Assembly (NCBI GenBank): GCA_947459635.1
Contig: CANHEA010000001.1
Location: 1-64,000, forward strand
Length of the DNA: 64,000 bases
Direction of reading: 5' to 3'
Source: Flavobacteriaceae bacterium
GTDB lineage: Bacteria; Bacteroidota; Bacteroidia; Flavobacteriales; Flavobacteriaceae
The position numbers and the translations under genes are program-made. The notes under the pieces are model-generated. The model saw only the letters and a program-made list of their open reading frames with translations. It made no database searches and had not been told where the DNA came from. Within the stretch, counting starts at the first letter, position 1, and each line of letters starts with the position of its first letter. Positions 20,835 through 31,837 of this stretch are shown in pieces.

Positions 20835-21863
20835 TTATTTTATAAGGATGCTTCTAAATTTTGGAATGTTTTTCAACGCCATTCCAGTTCCACGAACTAC
20901 CGCTCTTAACGGATCTTCCGCAATATAAACTGGCAAATCTGTTTTTTGAGAAATACGTTTGTCTAAACCTCTTAACATAGAACCTCCACCTGCTAAATAA
21001 ATACCAGTGTTGTAGATGTCCGCGGCCAATTCTGGCGGCGTTTGAGATAAAGTTTCCATAACAGCGTCTTCGATTCGTTGAATGGATTTGTCTAAGGCTT
21101 TTGCAATTTCTCTATAGGAAACTTCCACTTGTTTTGGTTTTCCGGTCAATAAATCTCGACCTTGAACTGACATATCTTCTGGCGCAGTTTCTAATTCTTC
21201 GAGTGCAGCACCGACAGTAATTTTGATTTTTTCAGCAGTACTTTCTCCAACAAATAAATTGTGCTGTGTACGCATGTAGTAAACAATATCATTGGTGAAA
21301 ACATCACCCGCAATTTTTACAGATTTATCACATACAATTCCACCCAATGCAATAACCGCAATTTCAGTAGTTCCACCACCAATATCAACAATCATATTTC
21401 CTTTCGGTTGCATAATATCGATGCCAATACCGATAGCTGCTGCCATTGGCTCATGTATCAAATAAACTTCTTTTCCGTTTACGCGTTCGCAAGATTCCTT
21501 TACCGCTCGCATCTCTACTTCTGTAATTCCGGATGGTATACAAACTACCATTCGCAAGGCAGGAGTAAACATTCTTTTCTTTAAGGCTGGAATGCTTTTA
21601 ATAAACATGCTGATCATCTTCTCAGAAGCATCGAAATCTGCGATAACCCCATCTTTAAGTGGACGAATGGTTTTAATGTTTTCATGGGTTTTACCTTGCA
21701 TCATATTCGCCTCTTTTCCAACGGCAATTATTTTACCTGATATGCGATCACGAGCTACGATCGACGGACTGTCAATGACTACTTTGTCATTGTGAATAAT
21801 AAGCGTATTAGCGGTACCAAGATCTATCGCAATATCCTCGGTCATGAAATCAAAAAATCCCAT
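20835..21863 (-). CDS. mreB: Rod shape-determining protein MreB
   Basis: DIAIDLGTANTLI; MIVDIGGGTTEIAVIALGGIV; YLAGGGSMLRGLDKRI. Confidence 0.97.
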   Translation of the reverse strand: MGFFDFMTEDIAIDLGTANTLIIHNDKVVIDSPSIVARDRISGKIIAVGKEANMMQGKTHENIKTIRPLKDGVIADFDASEKMISMFIKSIPALKKRMFTPALRMVVCIPSGITEVEMRAVKESCERVNGKEVYLIHEPMAAAIGIGIDIMQPKGNMIVDIGGGTTEIAVIALGGIVCDKSVKIAGDVFTNDIVYYMRTQHNLFVGESTAEKIKITVGAALEELETAPEDMSVQGRDLLTGKPKQVEVSYREIAKALDKSIQRIEDAVMETLSQTPPELAADIYNTGIYLAGGGSMLRGLDKRISQKTDLPVYIAEDPLRAVVRGTGMALKNIPKFRSILIK

Positions 21864-21920
21864 AAGTCTTTTAAGGGTTTATTATGTTTATATAAAATTT
21901 AGTGCACAAAGTTAAACAAA

Positions 21921-23447
21921 TTAATGTTTAAAATGACGCGTTCCAGTAAATACCATTGCAACTTTATTTTCGTTGCAATAATCGATACTTAACGCATCTT
22001 TTATCGAACCTCCAGGTTGAATTACCGCAGTAATACCTGCCTCTTTCGCAATCTCAACACAATCAGGAAATGGAAAAAAAGCATCACTTGCCATGACTGA
22101 ACCGTTCAAATCAAATCCAAAAGTGTGTGCTTTTTCAATGGCTTGTCGCAAAGCGTCTACTCTCGAAGTTTGTCCAGTTCCTGAAGCAATCAAAGTGTTG
22201 TTTTTTGCCAAAACAATCGTATTCGATTTAGTGTTTTTACATATTTTAGAAGCAAAGATCAAATCTTCAATTTCTTCAGCACTTGGCTCCGTTATGGTAA
22301 CGGTTTTTAAATGCTCTTTATTGTCGGTAATGTTGTTTTTATCTTGAACCAAAAATCCATTTAAACAAGTTCTTACTTGTCTTTGCGGCAAGGCTACTTC
22401 ATTTTGAATTAGGATAATTCGGTTCTTCTTTTCGGATAAAATTGAAATTGCCTCAGCATCATAACTTGGCGCAATTACAACTTCGCAGAAAAGCGCATTA
22501 ATTTCGTTGGCAGTTTCGACATCAATCTTCAGATTGGCAATAAGAACGCCACCAAAAGCTGAGGTTGGATCGCCTGCCAATGCAGCCAAATACGCTTCTT
22601 TCATAGATTTTCTCGTTGCTAATCCACAGGCGTTATTGTGTTTCAAAATAGCAAAAGTCGGCGCTTCATTCTTAAATTCTAGAATCAAATTGACAGCTGC
22701 ATCAACGTCTAGCAAATTATTATAGGATAGTTCTTTGCCGTGTATTTTTTGGAACATAGAATCAAAGTCACCAAAGAAAAATCCCTTTTGATGCGGGTTC
22801 TCGCCATAGCGCAAAATTTGTCCGTGAGCAATACTCTCTTTGTAGATCGTCTCGTCCTGATTAAAATAATTGAAAATAGCCGTATCATAATGAGAGGAAA
22901 CGTGAAATGCTTTCGTCGCTAGTAGTCTTCTATTTTCAAGCGTCGTTGCTCCACTTTGAGACGTGATCAAATCAAGTAATATCGCATATTCATCTACCGA
23001 AGCCACAATCACGGTGTCTTTAAAATTTTTAGCAGCGGCTCGTATTAATGAAATGCCGCCAATGTCAATTTTTTCAATGATGTCAATTTCTGACGCACCT
23101 GAAGCAACGGTTTTTTCAAAAGGATACAAATCAACAATCACCAAGTCGATTTGTGGAATTTGAAATTCTTCCATTTGTTGCACATCGGTTTCGTTGTCTT
23201 GACGATTTAGAATTCCGCCGAAAATTTTCGGATGCAAAGTCTTAACGCGGCCACCCAAAATGGAAGGATAAGACGTAATATCTTCAACCGCGACCACCGG
23301 TATGCCGAGATTTTTAATAAATTCTTCAGTGCCACCAGTCGAATACAGAATTACATTTTGTTCGTGTAGTTTTCGAACAAGAGGCTCTAATCCATCTTTT
23401 GAAAAAACAGAAATTAAGGCCGATTTGATTGTTTTTGAAGTGCTCAT
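21921..23447 (-). CDS. purH: Bifunctional AICAR formyltransferase/IMP cyclohydrolase
   Basis: ALISVFSKDGLEPLVRKL; STGGTEEFI; LRYGENPHQKGFFF; KHNNACGLA. Confidence 0.96.
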   Translation of the reverse strand: MSTSKTIKSALISVFSKDGLEPLVRKLHEQNVILYSTGGTEEFIKNLGIPVVAVEDITSYPSILGGRVKTLHPKIFGGILNRQDNETDVQQMEEFQIPQIDLVIVDLYPFEKTVASGASEIDIIEKIDIGGISLIRAAAKNFKDTVIVASVDEYAILLDLITSQSGATTLENRRLLATKAFHVSSHYDTAIFNYFNQDETIYKESIAHGQILRYGENPHQKGFFFGDFDSMFQKIHGKELSYNNLLDVDAAVNLILEFKNEAPTFAILKHNNACGLATRKSMKEAYLAALAGDPTSAFGGVLIANLKIDVETANEINALFCEVVIAPSYDAEAISILSEKKNRIILIQNEVALPQRQVRTCLNGFLVQDKNNITDNKEHLKTVTITEPSAEEIEDLIFASKICKNTKSNTIVLAKNNTLIASGTGQTSRVDALRQAIEKAHTFGFDLNGSVMASDAFFPFPDCVEIAKEAGITAVIQPGGSIKDALSIDYCNENKVAMVFTGTRHFKH

Positions 23448-23607
23448 AAAGTAGTTGTGTTTGTAGCTGCAAAAGTAGTTTTTTTGAAACTAAAATTCAA
23501 CTGATTACTGTAACAATATTGCAGAAAGTCCTACAAATCGGCAAGTCCATTTTTATTAGGATGCTGATGAAAAAATGCGGATTTTTACTTTTCCAAAATT
23601 CAAGTCT

Positions 23608-24864
23608 ATGATTGTTTATTTCCGGCTGTTATCTGAGAGTTTTAGTTTTGCGTTGAACGCGCTACGCAATAATAAATTGCGAACTTTATTGTCACTTTTA
23701 GGGGTAACGATCGGAATTTTTTCAATTATCGCAGTTCTTGCTGCAGTCGATTCTTTGGATAGGAAGATAAAAAGCGATTTGAGCACATTAGACAAGAACA
23801 CCATTTATTTGACTAGTGTGTCATTTGGCCCCACCGATATTCCGGAATGGAAGAGAGAACAATTTCCGAAAGTAAATTACGAAGAATACCAATATTTAAA
23901 GGAAAACCTAAGTCACACTGAGCATGTTTGTTATCAATTTTTCACCAATCGGGAAAGTGTGAAGTTTGAAAAAAAGGTGATGACTGATGTAAATATTGTG
24001 CCTGTAACCCATGAGTTTGTAGATATTCAGCGACTAGAGTTTTCGGAAGGTCGTTTTTTTAATGAATCTGAATCGAATTCTGGTCGACCAGTAGTTGTTT
24101 TAGGTTATGAAATTGCAAAAGGTCTTTTTGATGACGCAGATCCCATTGGAAAAACCGTCCGACTATATGGTCAACGTTTTTTAGTAATTGGAATGACCAA
24201 AAAGAAAGGTGAGTCTGGAATTGACATGGGAGGTGGAGATGATACTTCCGTATTTTTACCAACTAATTTCTTAAGGCAATTGTACGGCGATAACAATGAA
24301 ATGATGCTTCCAGTAATTATCATCAAACCAGAAAAAGGCGCTGACATTCCTGAATTGAGAGGAGAAATTGGACAAAAGTTAAGAAATATGCGCGGCGTAA
24401 AAACAGATGAAATTAACAATTTTTTCGTCAATATTCTTTCGGGATTTACGGACTTAATAGACGGAATTGTCTCTCAAATGAATATGATTGGTTGGATTAT
24501 TAGTGGATTCTCATTGTTGGTTGGTGGATTTGGAATTGCGAATATAATGTTTGTTTCTGTTAAGGAGCGAACGAATTTGATTGGTATTCAAAAATCGCTA
24601 GGCGCCAAAAACAAGTTTATCTTATTTCAATTCCTTTTTGAATCAATAATATTGTCTTTGATTGGCGGCGTTTTTGGATTGCTTTTGGTTTGGATTATCT
24701 CGATTGTACTTACCAATGCACTTGATTTTGAATTTGTCCTAGGTTTTTGGAATATTGTATTGGGAACCGGGTTATCTGCCTTTATCGGACTTTTATCTGG
24801 AATTCTACCTGCAATTTCAGCGTCGCGTTTGGATCCTGTTGAGGCAATCCGAACTGGAATGTAA
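23608..24864 (+). CDS. ABC transporter permease, MacB-like (FtsX domain)
   Basis: ALNALRNNKLRTLLSLLGVTIGIFSIIAV; GGFGIANIMFVSVKERTNLIGIQKSLGAK; likely start ATG at 23608 rather than 23575. Confidence 0.92.
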   Translation: MIVYFRLLSESFSFALNALRNNKLRTLLSLLGVTIGIFSIIAVLAAVDSLDRKIKSDLSTLDKNTIYLTSVSFGPTDIPEWKREQFPKVNYEEYQYLKENLSHTEHVCYQFFTNRESVKFEKKVMTDVNIVPVTHEFVDIQRLEFSEGRFFNESESNSGRPVVVLGYEIAKGLFDDADPIGKTVRLYGQRFLVIGMTKKKGESGIDMGGGDDTSVFLPTNFLRQLYGDNNEMMLPVIIIKPEKGADIPELRGEIGQKLRNMRGVKTDEINNFFVNILSGFTDLIDGIVSQMNMIGWIISGFSLLVGGFGIANIMFVSVKERTNLIGIQKSLGAKNKFILFQFLFESIILSLIGGVFGLLLVWIISIVLTNALDFEFVLGFWNIVLGTGLSAFIGLLSGILPAISASRLDPVEAIRTGM

Positions 24865-24873
24865 TGAACAAAA

Positions 24874-24899
24874 AAAATCCCGAAAATGATCGGGATTTT
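24874..24899. terminator. Bidirectional terminator between ABC permease and accD
   Basis: AAAAAAATCCCGAAAATGATCGGGATTTTA hairpin between convergent genes. Confidence 0.75.
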
Positions 24900-24902
24900 A
24901 AT

Positions 24903-25757
24903 TTATCGTATTTCGTTATTTTCAATTAAGTCAATAAATAAATTGATTTTGTCTTTCAGTTCCTTTCTTGGTGTAATAAAATCTAGGAAGCCATGTTCTA
25001 AGACAAATTCTGCAGTTTGAAATCCCTCTGGCAAGTCTTTTCCCGTTGTGTCTTTTACTACACGTGGACCTGCAAAACCAATCAAAGCTCCAGGTTCTGA
25101 AATGTTGACATCACCTAACATGGCATAGGAAGCTGTAGTTCCTCCTGTTGTTGGATCGGTACACAAGGAAATATAAGGAATTCCCGCTTCGGCCAATTGC
25201 GCCAGTTTTGCTGAGGTTTTTGCCAATTGCATTAAAGAATAGGCAGCTTCCATCATACGTGCACCACCAGATTTTGAAATCATCACAAATGGTATTTTGT
25301 TCTTGATAGAATGATCAATTCCGCGTGCGATTTTTTCGCCAACAACCGCTCCCATAGAACCGCCAATGAATGCAAAATCCATACAGCAAATCACTAGGTC
25401 TTTCCCTTTTGATTTTCCAACGGCAGTTCGAACCGCATCTTTTAGATTTGTTTTCTCCATCACTTCCTTCAAACGGTCAGAATATTTCTTCGTGTCTTCG
25501 AAATGCAACGGGTCTTTGGAGGTCATTTTAGCATCGAGTTCTTTAAACTCATTGTTGTCGAAAAGTATTGAAAAATACTCAGCACTCCCTATTCTCACGT
25601 GAAATCCGTCTTCTGGGCTCACCCATAGATTGCGTTCTAACTCATCTGCATCGACAATTTTTCCTGTTGGAGATTTATACCATAGTCCTTTAGGTACATC
25701 TTTCTTATCTTCAGTCGCGGTGGTAATTCCTTTTTCTGTTCTTTTAAACCAAGCCAT
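24903..25757 (-). CDS. accD: Acetyl-CoA carboxylase carboxyltransferase subunit beta
   Basis: [51 protein letters not shown]. No Cys4 zinc ribbon was seen at the N-terminus. Confidence 0.94.
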   Translation of the reverse strand: MAWFKRTEKGITTATEDKKDVPKGLWYKSPTGKIVDADELERNLWVSPEDGFHVRIGSAEYFSILFDNNEFKELDAKMTSKDPLHFEDTKKYSDRLKEVMEKTNLKDAVRTAVGKSKGKDLVICCMDFAFIGGSMGAVVGEKIARGIDHSIKNKIPFVMISKSGGARMMEAAYSLMQLAKTSAKLAQLAEAGIPYISLCTDPTTGGTTASYAMLGDVNISEPGALIGFAGPRVVKDTTGKDLPEGFQTAEFVLEHGFLDFITPRKELKDKINLFIDLIENNEIR

Positions 25758-25777
25758 AGTTATGTTTGATTTTGGAA

Positions 25778-25826
25778 ATACGATTCACGATATACGATTT
25801 GGTCGAATATCGGCTATCGAAAATCC
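25778..25826. repeat. Degenerate micro-repeat tract (ATACGATT-type) with hairpin potential
   Basis: ATACGATTCACGATATACGATTTGGTCGAATATCGGCTATCGAAAATCC; arms CGATATACGA / TCGAATATCG pair 9/10. Confidence 0.6.
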
Positions 25827-25831
25827 TAAAT

Positions 25832-26899
25832 TTATAATGTGTTTACGTTGTTCAAATCAGCAAATGCTTGTTCCAATCTCTTGTTGAATGTCATTTCGCC
25901 TTCGCGAACCCATTTTCTTGGGTCGTAGTGTTTTTTGTTCGGTGACTCAGGACCATCTGGACTTCCGATTTGGGTTCTTAAATAGTCAATATTATTCACC
26001 ATATAATCACGAATTCCTTCAGTAAAAGCAAACTGTAAATCCGTGTCGATATTCATTTTGATTACACCATAGCTGATGCCTTCTCTAATTTCCTCAAGCG
26101 TTGATCCAGATCCTCCATGAAAGACAAAATCAACTGGATTGTGTCCTGTATTGAATTTGTTCTGCACATAATCTTGAGAATTTTTAAGAATTTTTGGCGT
26201 TAATTTTACGTTTCCTGGTTTGTAAACACCATGTACATTTCCAAATGCGGCTGCAATGGTAAAACGTGGACTTACTTTCATCAATTCTTCGTAAGCATAC
26301 GCTACTTCATCAGGCTGTGTGTAAAGCTTTGAGCTGTCTACATCTGAATTATCAACACCATCTTCTTCACCGCCTGTAATTCCAAGTTCAATTTCAAGTG
26401 TCATACCCATTTTGCTCATACGTTTTAAGTATTGTGCGCAGATTTCGATGTTTTCGTGAAGCGGTTCTTCAGACAAATCAATCATGTGAGAGCTGAATAA
26501 CGGTTTTCCTGTTTCAGCGAAGTGTTTTTCGCTTGCGTCTAGCAAACCGTCTAACCAAGGTAACAATTTCTTAGCGCAGTGATCCGTATGTAATATTACT
26601 GTTGCACCATAGGCTTCAGCAAGGGTATGAATGTGCTTCGCGCCTGCAATACCTCCAGCTATAGCCGCTTTCTCATTGGCATTAGACAAACCTTTTCCTG
26701 CATTAAAAATGGCACCTCCGTTAGAAAATTGAATAATAACTGGAGCATTAAGCTTTGCGGCAGTCTCCAAAACACCATTAATGGTACTAGAACCTGTTAC
26801 ATTTACTGCAGGTAAAGCAAAACCTTTTTCTTTTGCGTACTGGAATATTTCTTGAACTTGATCGCCTGTGGCAACGCCAGGTTTGATGCTATGAGCCAT
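25832..26899 (-). CDS. fbaA: Class II fructose-bisphosphate aldolase
   Basis: ALPAVNVTGSSTINGVLE; HTDHCAKKLLPWLDGLL; FHGGSGSTLEEI. Confidence 0.95.
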   Translation of the reverse strand: MAHSIKPGVATGDQVQEIFQYAKEKGFALPAVNVTGSSTINGVLETAAKLNAPVIIQFSNGGAIFNAGKGLSNANEKAAIAGGIAGAKHIHTLAEAYGATVILHTDHCAKKLLPWLDGLLDASEKHFAETGKPLFSSHMIDLSEEPLHENIEICAQYLKRMSKMGMTLEIELGITGGEEDGVDNSDVDSSKLYTQPDEVAYAYEELMKVSPRFTIAAAFGNVHGVYKPGNVKLTPKILKNSQDYVQNKFNTGHNPVDFVFHGGSGSTLEEIREGISYGVIKMNIDTDLQFAFTEGIRDYMVNNIDYLRTQIGSPDGPESPNKKHYDPRKWVREGEMTFNKRLEQAFADLNNVNTL

Positions 26900-26946
26900 G
26901 TGAGTTATTTTAGGGTTAAGGACTACAAAAATAATAATTAATAAAT

Positions 26947-29496
26947 TTAGAAAGGATAATTTATTCCAATATTTACAACTGAGTTGGCAAAATTATAATC
27001 TCTAAACCATTTCTTATTTGAGGTGTCCGACGGATTGTAAGTCTTAAACCCAAAGTCCATGCGCAAAACGAAGAAACTTAAATCATATCGGAGTCCAAAG
27101 CCCGAACCAACCGCGGTATCTTGTAATGATTTTAGCCCTTGAAAAACGGCTTCTTCAGATTTGATATTATCAAATACATTCCATATGTTACCCGTGTCTA
27201 CAAATAATCCACCATTGAATTTTTCAAAAAAGTTAAATCTAAATTCAGCACTTACTGCAATCTTAAAATTCGCTTCGTTGAAATCTCGTTTTGCGGAGGT
27301 TCGTCCAGGACCAAGTGAGTAGGACTGCCATGCTCTATTGTCGTTCGAGCCGCCGGCAAAATAACTACGAGAAAACGGGACGCTTTCCGAATTACCGTAA
27401 GGAACAGCAAGCCCCGCAAAACTCCTAAAAGCAAGTACTTTTTTGTAGTTTAAGTCCCAATGTTTAATATATTCCAATTCTATTTTATAGTACTGTGAGT
27501 AGGCAACCTCGAATATTTTTTTGCTTTCGTTCTGAGTTCCGGTTTGCTTTGAAAGGTTTGCTAAAACGGATAATAAATTCCCCGCAGATTCTAATTTTGA
27601 TCTAAATATGTGAAAACTTTCGTCGTTCAAATCTTTTTTTGTTGATTTTGAAATTGAAAAACTAGAAGCAAAAATCAAGTTGTTTTCAGCAAGACGGATG
27701 GCGCGTTCGGCAACACTTCTTATGGCGTCATAGTCGTTTGAACTAAGCGTAATCACATTATTGGCAACGTCGCTAATAAAGCTATTAATACCGCTAGGAA
27801 CCATTAAATTGTTACTAGCATCAAAATAACTGGGATTTGCATTGTACGTCTTCGCTAAATTATTTAGCACATCATAGGACGATTTGTAGACATTAAAATA
27901 ATTGTCCGGATTCAGATTCTTTACATACTGAATATTAAACAAATCAAAACGTAGGGAGGTGTTGCGATTTAGCGTCCAATTATAAGTCATCGCGCCAGTA
28001 AAATTTTCTTTGTCTAACCCAATATTTATCTGTTTTGAAAAACCCATTGTAATCTGTGTTGACGGGATCATCCGTTTCGGAATGATTCCGTCTGTATTAA
28101 AAAACATAAAGATCCTCGGGAAATTTAATTTTAAATCTACACCATAATCACTCACATTAAAAAATCGATCGTCAGGATTGGCCAAGTCTCGAGAGGAACC
28201 TAAGTTGCCACGGGTGACCACTTCAAAAGTCTCAGCTCCGTTGAAAACGTTTCTAATCAAAAACGATAGATTTCCTGAAATACCAAAGTCTTGAATATTT
28301 GAATGGGTGAAATCAATTCCGTAACCAAAACTGTATTTTTCTCTTTGAATCAGATAGATATCCGCAATGAGCGACTCATGAATCGAATCGTTCGGATTGA
28401 TTTTATATTTAATTGTAGGATAATTAAAAACCCTCAAGTTACTGAGATATCTAGTGCTTAGATTGGTTTTCGTATCAGAATATAAACTCCCTTTTGTAAT
28501 AAAAACGGCGTCGGTAATGGCTTTTGGTTTGTATTTTAGTTTGCCTTTACTAAACAAATTAAAATTAGAAAAAGTAGTCTTTTTTTCTGCAACCTTCGCG
28601 GTGTCTTTTGGGTTAAAGTCTGTGTAAATATTGACTTCACTGATTGGATATAAATTGAAAGGCTTTGTTTTGATAGAGTCGCCCTCGCTGTAGGTGAAAT
28701 TTTCAATTTTCAAATTGACATTGGTTTTGTAATTGCCATTTAGCGTGTCAATATCAAAATTGATAAAGGTAGGCTGAAAATCATAGGCGCCATTATTTCG
28801 AAAGTGCGATGTAATTCGACTTCTTTCCTCTTCAAAATCCGATGTTTTATACTGTTTTCCTGATTTCAATAAAGATGCGCTTCTGTTGGTATTGTATAAA
28901 GAATCCAATGCTGGCGTGAGAATCGTCGTTTTGATGGTATCAAGCATAAACGGTTTCCCGGTTGTCAATGTGTATTTGACCTTCGCTTTTTTAGCACTGA
29001 TTGAATCTATTTTAAAGGTAGATTTAACATTAAAATAGCCTTGATTAAAGTAATGTGATTTGATACGAAGATTAGATTTTTCGATGCTTTTTTGTTCAAC
29101 AAGGGCAGGCGGTTCTCCGGTTTTTTTCAAAAATTCGTGGATTCCAGAATACCAAAAAGACTTGCCCAATCGATTCACTTGTTTCGCCGATAGCAATCTA
29201 GACATTCGTTTGTACTTTTCAGGGTCCTTTGTAAACTTTGCTTGATATAAAGAATCATGCTTAAGGTTAGCAAGATTGTACAAGTTTAGTCTTAATCGAT
29301 AACCCAAAATGGATGAGTTGGGTTTTTGATAAATTAATCCGGTAATGCTCTCTGAATTTATTTTTTTATCATTGACAAAAATCTCGTTTTTAGTCAGCAA
29401 CTTTTTATTTGGCGGAACCCTCTTTAAGGTATTACATGCTGTAATAATAATCCCTATTAGAATAAATAATGATATTTTTGTTGCAGCGTTTCTCAA
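26947..29496 (-). CDS. BamA/TamA-family outer membrane protein (TamL-like lipoprotein)
   Basis: 849 aa; lipobox ITACNTLKRVPPNKKLLTKN; C-terminal barrel with FAGGSNDNRAW, LGPG, terminal GINYPF. Confidence 0.9.
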   Translation of the reverse strand: MRNAATKISLFILIGIIITACNTLKRVPPNKKLLTKNEIFVNDKKINSESITGLIYQKPNSSILGYRLRLNLYNLANLKHDSLYQAKFTKDPEKYKRMSRLLSAKQVNRLGKSFWYSGIHEFLKKTGEPPALVEQKSIEKSNLRIKSHYFNQGYFNVKSTFKIDSISAKKAKVKYTLTTGKPFMLDTIKTTILTPALDSLYNTNRSASLLKSGKQYKTSDFEEERSRITSHFRNNGAYDFQPTFINFDIDTLNGNYKTNVNLKIENFTYSEGDSIKTKPFNLYPISEVNIYTDFNPKDTAKVAEKKTTFSNFNLFSKGKLKYKPKAITDAVFITKGSLYSDTKTNLSTRYLSNLRVFNYPTIKYKINPNDSIHESLIADIYLIQREKYSFGYGIDFTHSNIQDFGISGNLSFLIRNVFNGAETFEVVTRGNLGSSRDLANPDDRFFNVSDYGVDLKLNFPRIFMFFNTDGIIPKRMIPSTQITMGFSKQINIGLDKENFTGAMTYNWTLNRNTSLRFDLFNIQYVKNLNPDNYFNVYKSSYDVLNNLAKTYNANPSYFDASNNLMVPSGINSFISDVANNVITLSSNDYDAIRSVAERAIRLAENNLIFASSFSISKSTKKDLNDESFHIFRSKLESAGNLLSVLANLSKQTGTQNESKKIFEVAYSQYYKIELEYIKHWDLNYKKVLAFRSFAGLAVPYGNSESVPFSRSYFAGGSNDNRAWQSYSLGPGRTSAKRDFNEANFKIAVSAEFRFNFFEKFNGGLFVDTGNIWNVFDNIKSEEAVFQGLKSLQDTAVGSGFGLRYDLSFFVLRMDFGFKTYNPSDTSNKKWFRDYNFANSVVNIGINYPF

Positions 29497-29534
29497 GGGT
29501 TGTGAAATATTTGAATCAAAAGTACATTTTTTCT

Positions 29535-30269
29535 ATGGTTAGTAAAAACCAAATAAAATTAATAACGAGTTTACAACAAAAAAAATACCGTACTATTCAC
29601 GGTTTGTTTGTCGCAGAAGGCGTTAAAGTGATTCAAGAATTATTGCAATCTAACTTTGAATTACATGCGCTTTACCAGACAGAAGCGCTATTTGAGTCTG
29701 TTCCAAATGAATTAAAGTCAATAATTTCCAACGCTGAATTAAGTAAGATATCTGCGCTGACGACAGCAAACAATTGTTTGGCCCTCTTTAAAATTCCTGC
29801 TACGGAGCCTATAAAAGAGCAAGGACTGATTGTGGCACTAGACGATGTCAGAGATCCGGGTAATTTAGGGACTATTTTGAGATTATGTGATTGGTTTGGG
29901 GTAGCGCAATTGGTGTGTTCAAAGGAAACCGTGGATTTGTATAATCCAAAAGTTGTTCAAGCTACGATGGGTTCTATTTCAAGAGTAAAGGTGAGCTACA
30001 TCGATCTATTAGAATGGATTAATCGGACTACAATGCCCGTATACGGTGCTCTTATGGATGGCGAAAACATTTATAAAGGAACCTTTCCTAAGGAAGCAAT
30101 AATTGTATTGGGTAATGAAGCCAACGGAATCCATGCCGCGTTGGAAAAAAGCATTAAAAATCGAATTACAATTCCGCGATTTGGCAAACTACAACAAACC
30201 GAAAGTTTGAATGTTGCCAACGCTACGGCGATCATCTTAAGTGAATTTTGTAGAAGCCAAGTGCTTTAG
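29535..30269 (+). CDS. TrmH/SpoU-family RNA methyltransferase
   Basis: LDDVRDPGNLGTILRLCDWFG; VLGNEANGI; ESLNVANATAIILSEF; start ATG at 29535 (MVSKNQIKLI) preferred over 29469. Confidence 0.93.
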   Translation: MVSKNQIKLITSLQQKKYRTIHGLFVAEGVKVIQELLQSNFELHALYQTEALFESVPNELKSIISNAELSKISALTTANNCLALFKIPATEPIKEQGLIVALDDVRDPGNLGTILRLCDWFGVAQLVCSKETVDLYNPKVVQATMGSISRVKVSYIDLLEWINRTTMPVYGALMDGENIYKGTFPKEAIIVLGNEANGIHAALEKSIKNRITIPRFGKLQQTESLNVANATAIILSEFCRSQVL

Positions 30270-30280
30270 AAGTAAGTTTT

Positions 30281-30985
30281 CTAGTGGAAGGTAAAGTTAA
30301 TCAAAATGGCGCGCGTCGACATCGAATTGATGTTTCCTGTCCATGGGCTGTTCGGATCTTTATCTCTAATTAATTCATCTCCAGTACCAAATACACCACG
30401 TATCGATGGAGAAAATTTGAAGTACTCTAAATACAAATCAATCCCAAATCCTAATTCATAATTACTGGTCCAAGGCTTGACCCGAAATTTCTGTTGGGAA
30501 TTGTCATCTTCTGACTTGGAATTACTAGCTAGATTAAGCGTTCTAGAAAGACCTGCCAATAAATAAGGTCTAATATTTCCGGTTCGAACGGACGAGAATT
30601 TTAATAATAACGGGAAATGAATATAAGTAGCGGGTACTTCTCTTTTGGCGTCTAAATCTCTAGTAAAATTTGAGTAAGTAAGATTTCTTTGTGTATAAAA
30701 TAGTCCTGGTTCAAATCTCAAGTTGATAAAATTGGAAAGTCTCAAATCGCCAACAAGTCCAACGCTAAAGCCAAATGTTCGATCTACATTAATGTCTGGG
30801 CCATTTACTTTATAATCGAATTTATAATCAAAGCTATTGAATCCCAAAAAATAACCCCAATATACGCGTTGCTTGTCAAAATTCTCCAAATTAATTAGAG
30901 GGTCTTTTCCAAAAACTTTTTGTCCGTGTTGCGCATTTGCAAGCAGGACAAAAAACAAAAGGGCAAAAGTAATTCTCTGTTTCAT
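30281..30985 (-). CDS. porT: PorT-family outer membrane protein (type IX secretion-associated)
   Basis: 234 aa beta-barrel; GLVGDLRLSNFINLRFEPGLFYTQRNLTYSN; adjacent to ubiE. Confidence 0.85.
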   Translation of the reverse strand: MKQRITFALLFFVLLANAQHGQKVFGKDPLINLENFDKQRVYWGYFLGFNSFDYKFDYKVNGPDINVDRTFGFSVGLVGDLRLSNFINLRFEPGLFYTQRNLTYSNFTRDLDAKREVPATYIHFPLLLKFSSVRTGNIRPYLLAGLSRTLNLASNSKSEDDNSQQKFRVKPWTSNYELGFGIDLYLEYFKFSPSIRGVFGTGDELIRDKDPNSPWTGNINSMSTRAILINFTFH

Positions 30986-30994
30986 TTTTAACTC

Positions 30995-31726
30995 TTATTT
31001 TTTGGAAGCTGTATAAATAGTTGCCACACCAAAAGTTTGCGGTTCTGCAAGCACATCTATAAACCCGTTTTTTCTCAAAATATTGTTGAGCGCTTCTCCA
31101 AAAGGAAAAACAGCAGCAGATTCCGATAGATATTGGTAGGCTACTTTGTCTTTAGAAAAGAGTCGGCCAATGACTGGCAAAATATATTTTGTGTAAACGA
31201 AATATCCTTGTTTATAGGGAACTTTAGTCGGATTAGATGTTTCCAATATGACAAAAATTCCATTAGGCTTCAAAACTCTATATATTTCAGAAAGTCCTTT
31301 GTCTAAGTGCTCAAAATTTCGAATTCCAAAAGCTACGGTAATGGCATCAAAGGTGTTATCTTCAAAAGACATCGCTTCTGAGTCGGCTAGCATCATTTCG
31401 ATTTTATCAGACAAATTCGCGTTTGCAATTTTTTTCTTACCAACATCAAGCATCCCTGGAGAAATATCTAATCCAATAATCTTTTCCGCTGAAGTGTCAG
31501 CTAGCAATATCGCGAGGTCTCCCGTTCCAGTTGCAATATCTAAAACGCTTTTCGGATTTTTTGCGGCAACGAGTTGGATTACTTTGTTGCGCCATTTGAC
31601 ATCAATACCAAAAGAAATGACACGATTTAAACCGTCATAATTGTTGGAAATCGCATCGAACATTTGAGAGACTTGCTCTTTTTTGCTCAGTTTTGATGAT
31701 TTGTATGGATTGATATTGCTAGACAT
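30995..31726 (-). CDS. ubiE: Menaquinone/ubiquinone biosynthesis methyltransferase
   Basis: MFDAISNNYDGLNRVISFGIDVKWR; VLDIATGTGDLAI; likely start MSSNINPYKSS. Confidence 0.95.
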   Translation of the reverse strand: MSSNINPYKSSKLSKKEQVSQMFDAISNNYDGLNRVISFGIDVKWRNKVIQLVAAKNPKSVLDIATGTGDLAILLADTSAEKIIGLDISPGMLDVGKKKIANANLSDKIEMMLADSEAMSFEDNTFDAITVAFGIRNFEHLDKGLSEIYRVLKPNGIFVILETSNPTKVPYKQGYFVYTKYILPVIGRLFSKDKVAYQYLSESAAVFPFGEALNNILRKNGFIDVLAEPQTFGVATIYTASKK

Positions 31727-31837
31727 CTTAATTTTCGACAAATATACTATAAACAATATAATATGAGAATGTCGCTCCTCATAATAAGTTTGATTTGATA
31801 ATTTGGATGGTGATTTAGCTCGATTTTCAACTAGCTA

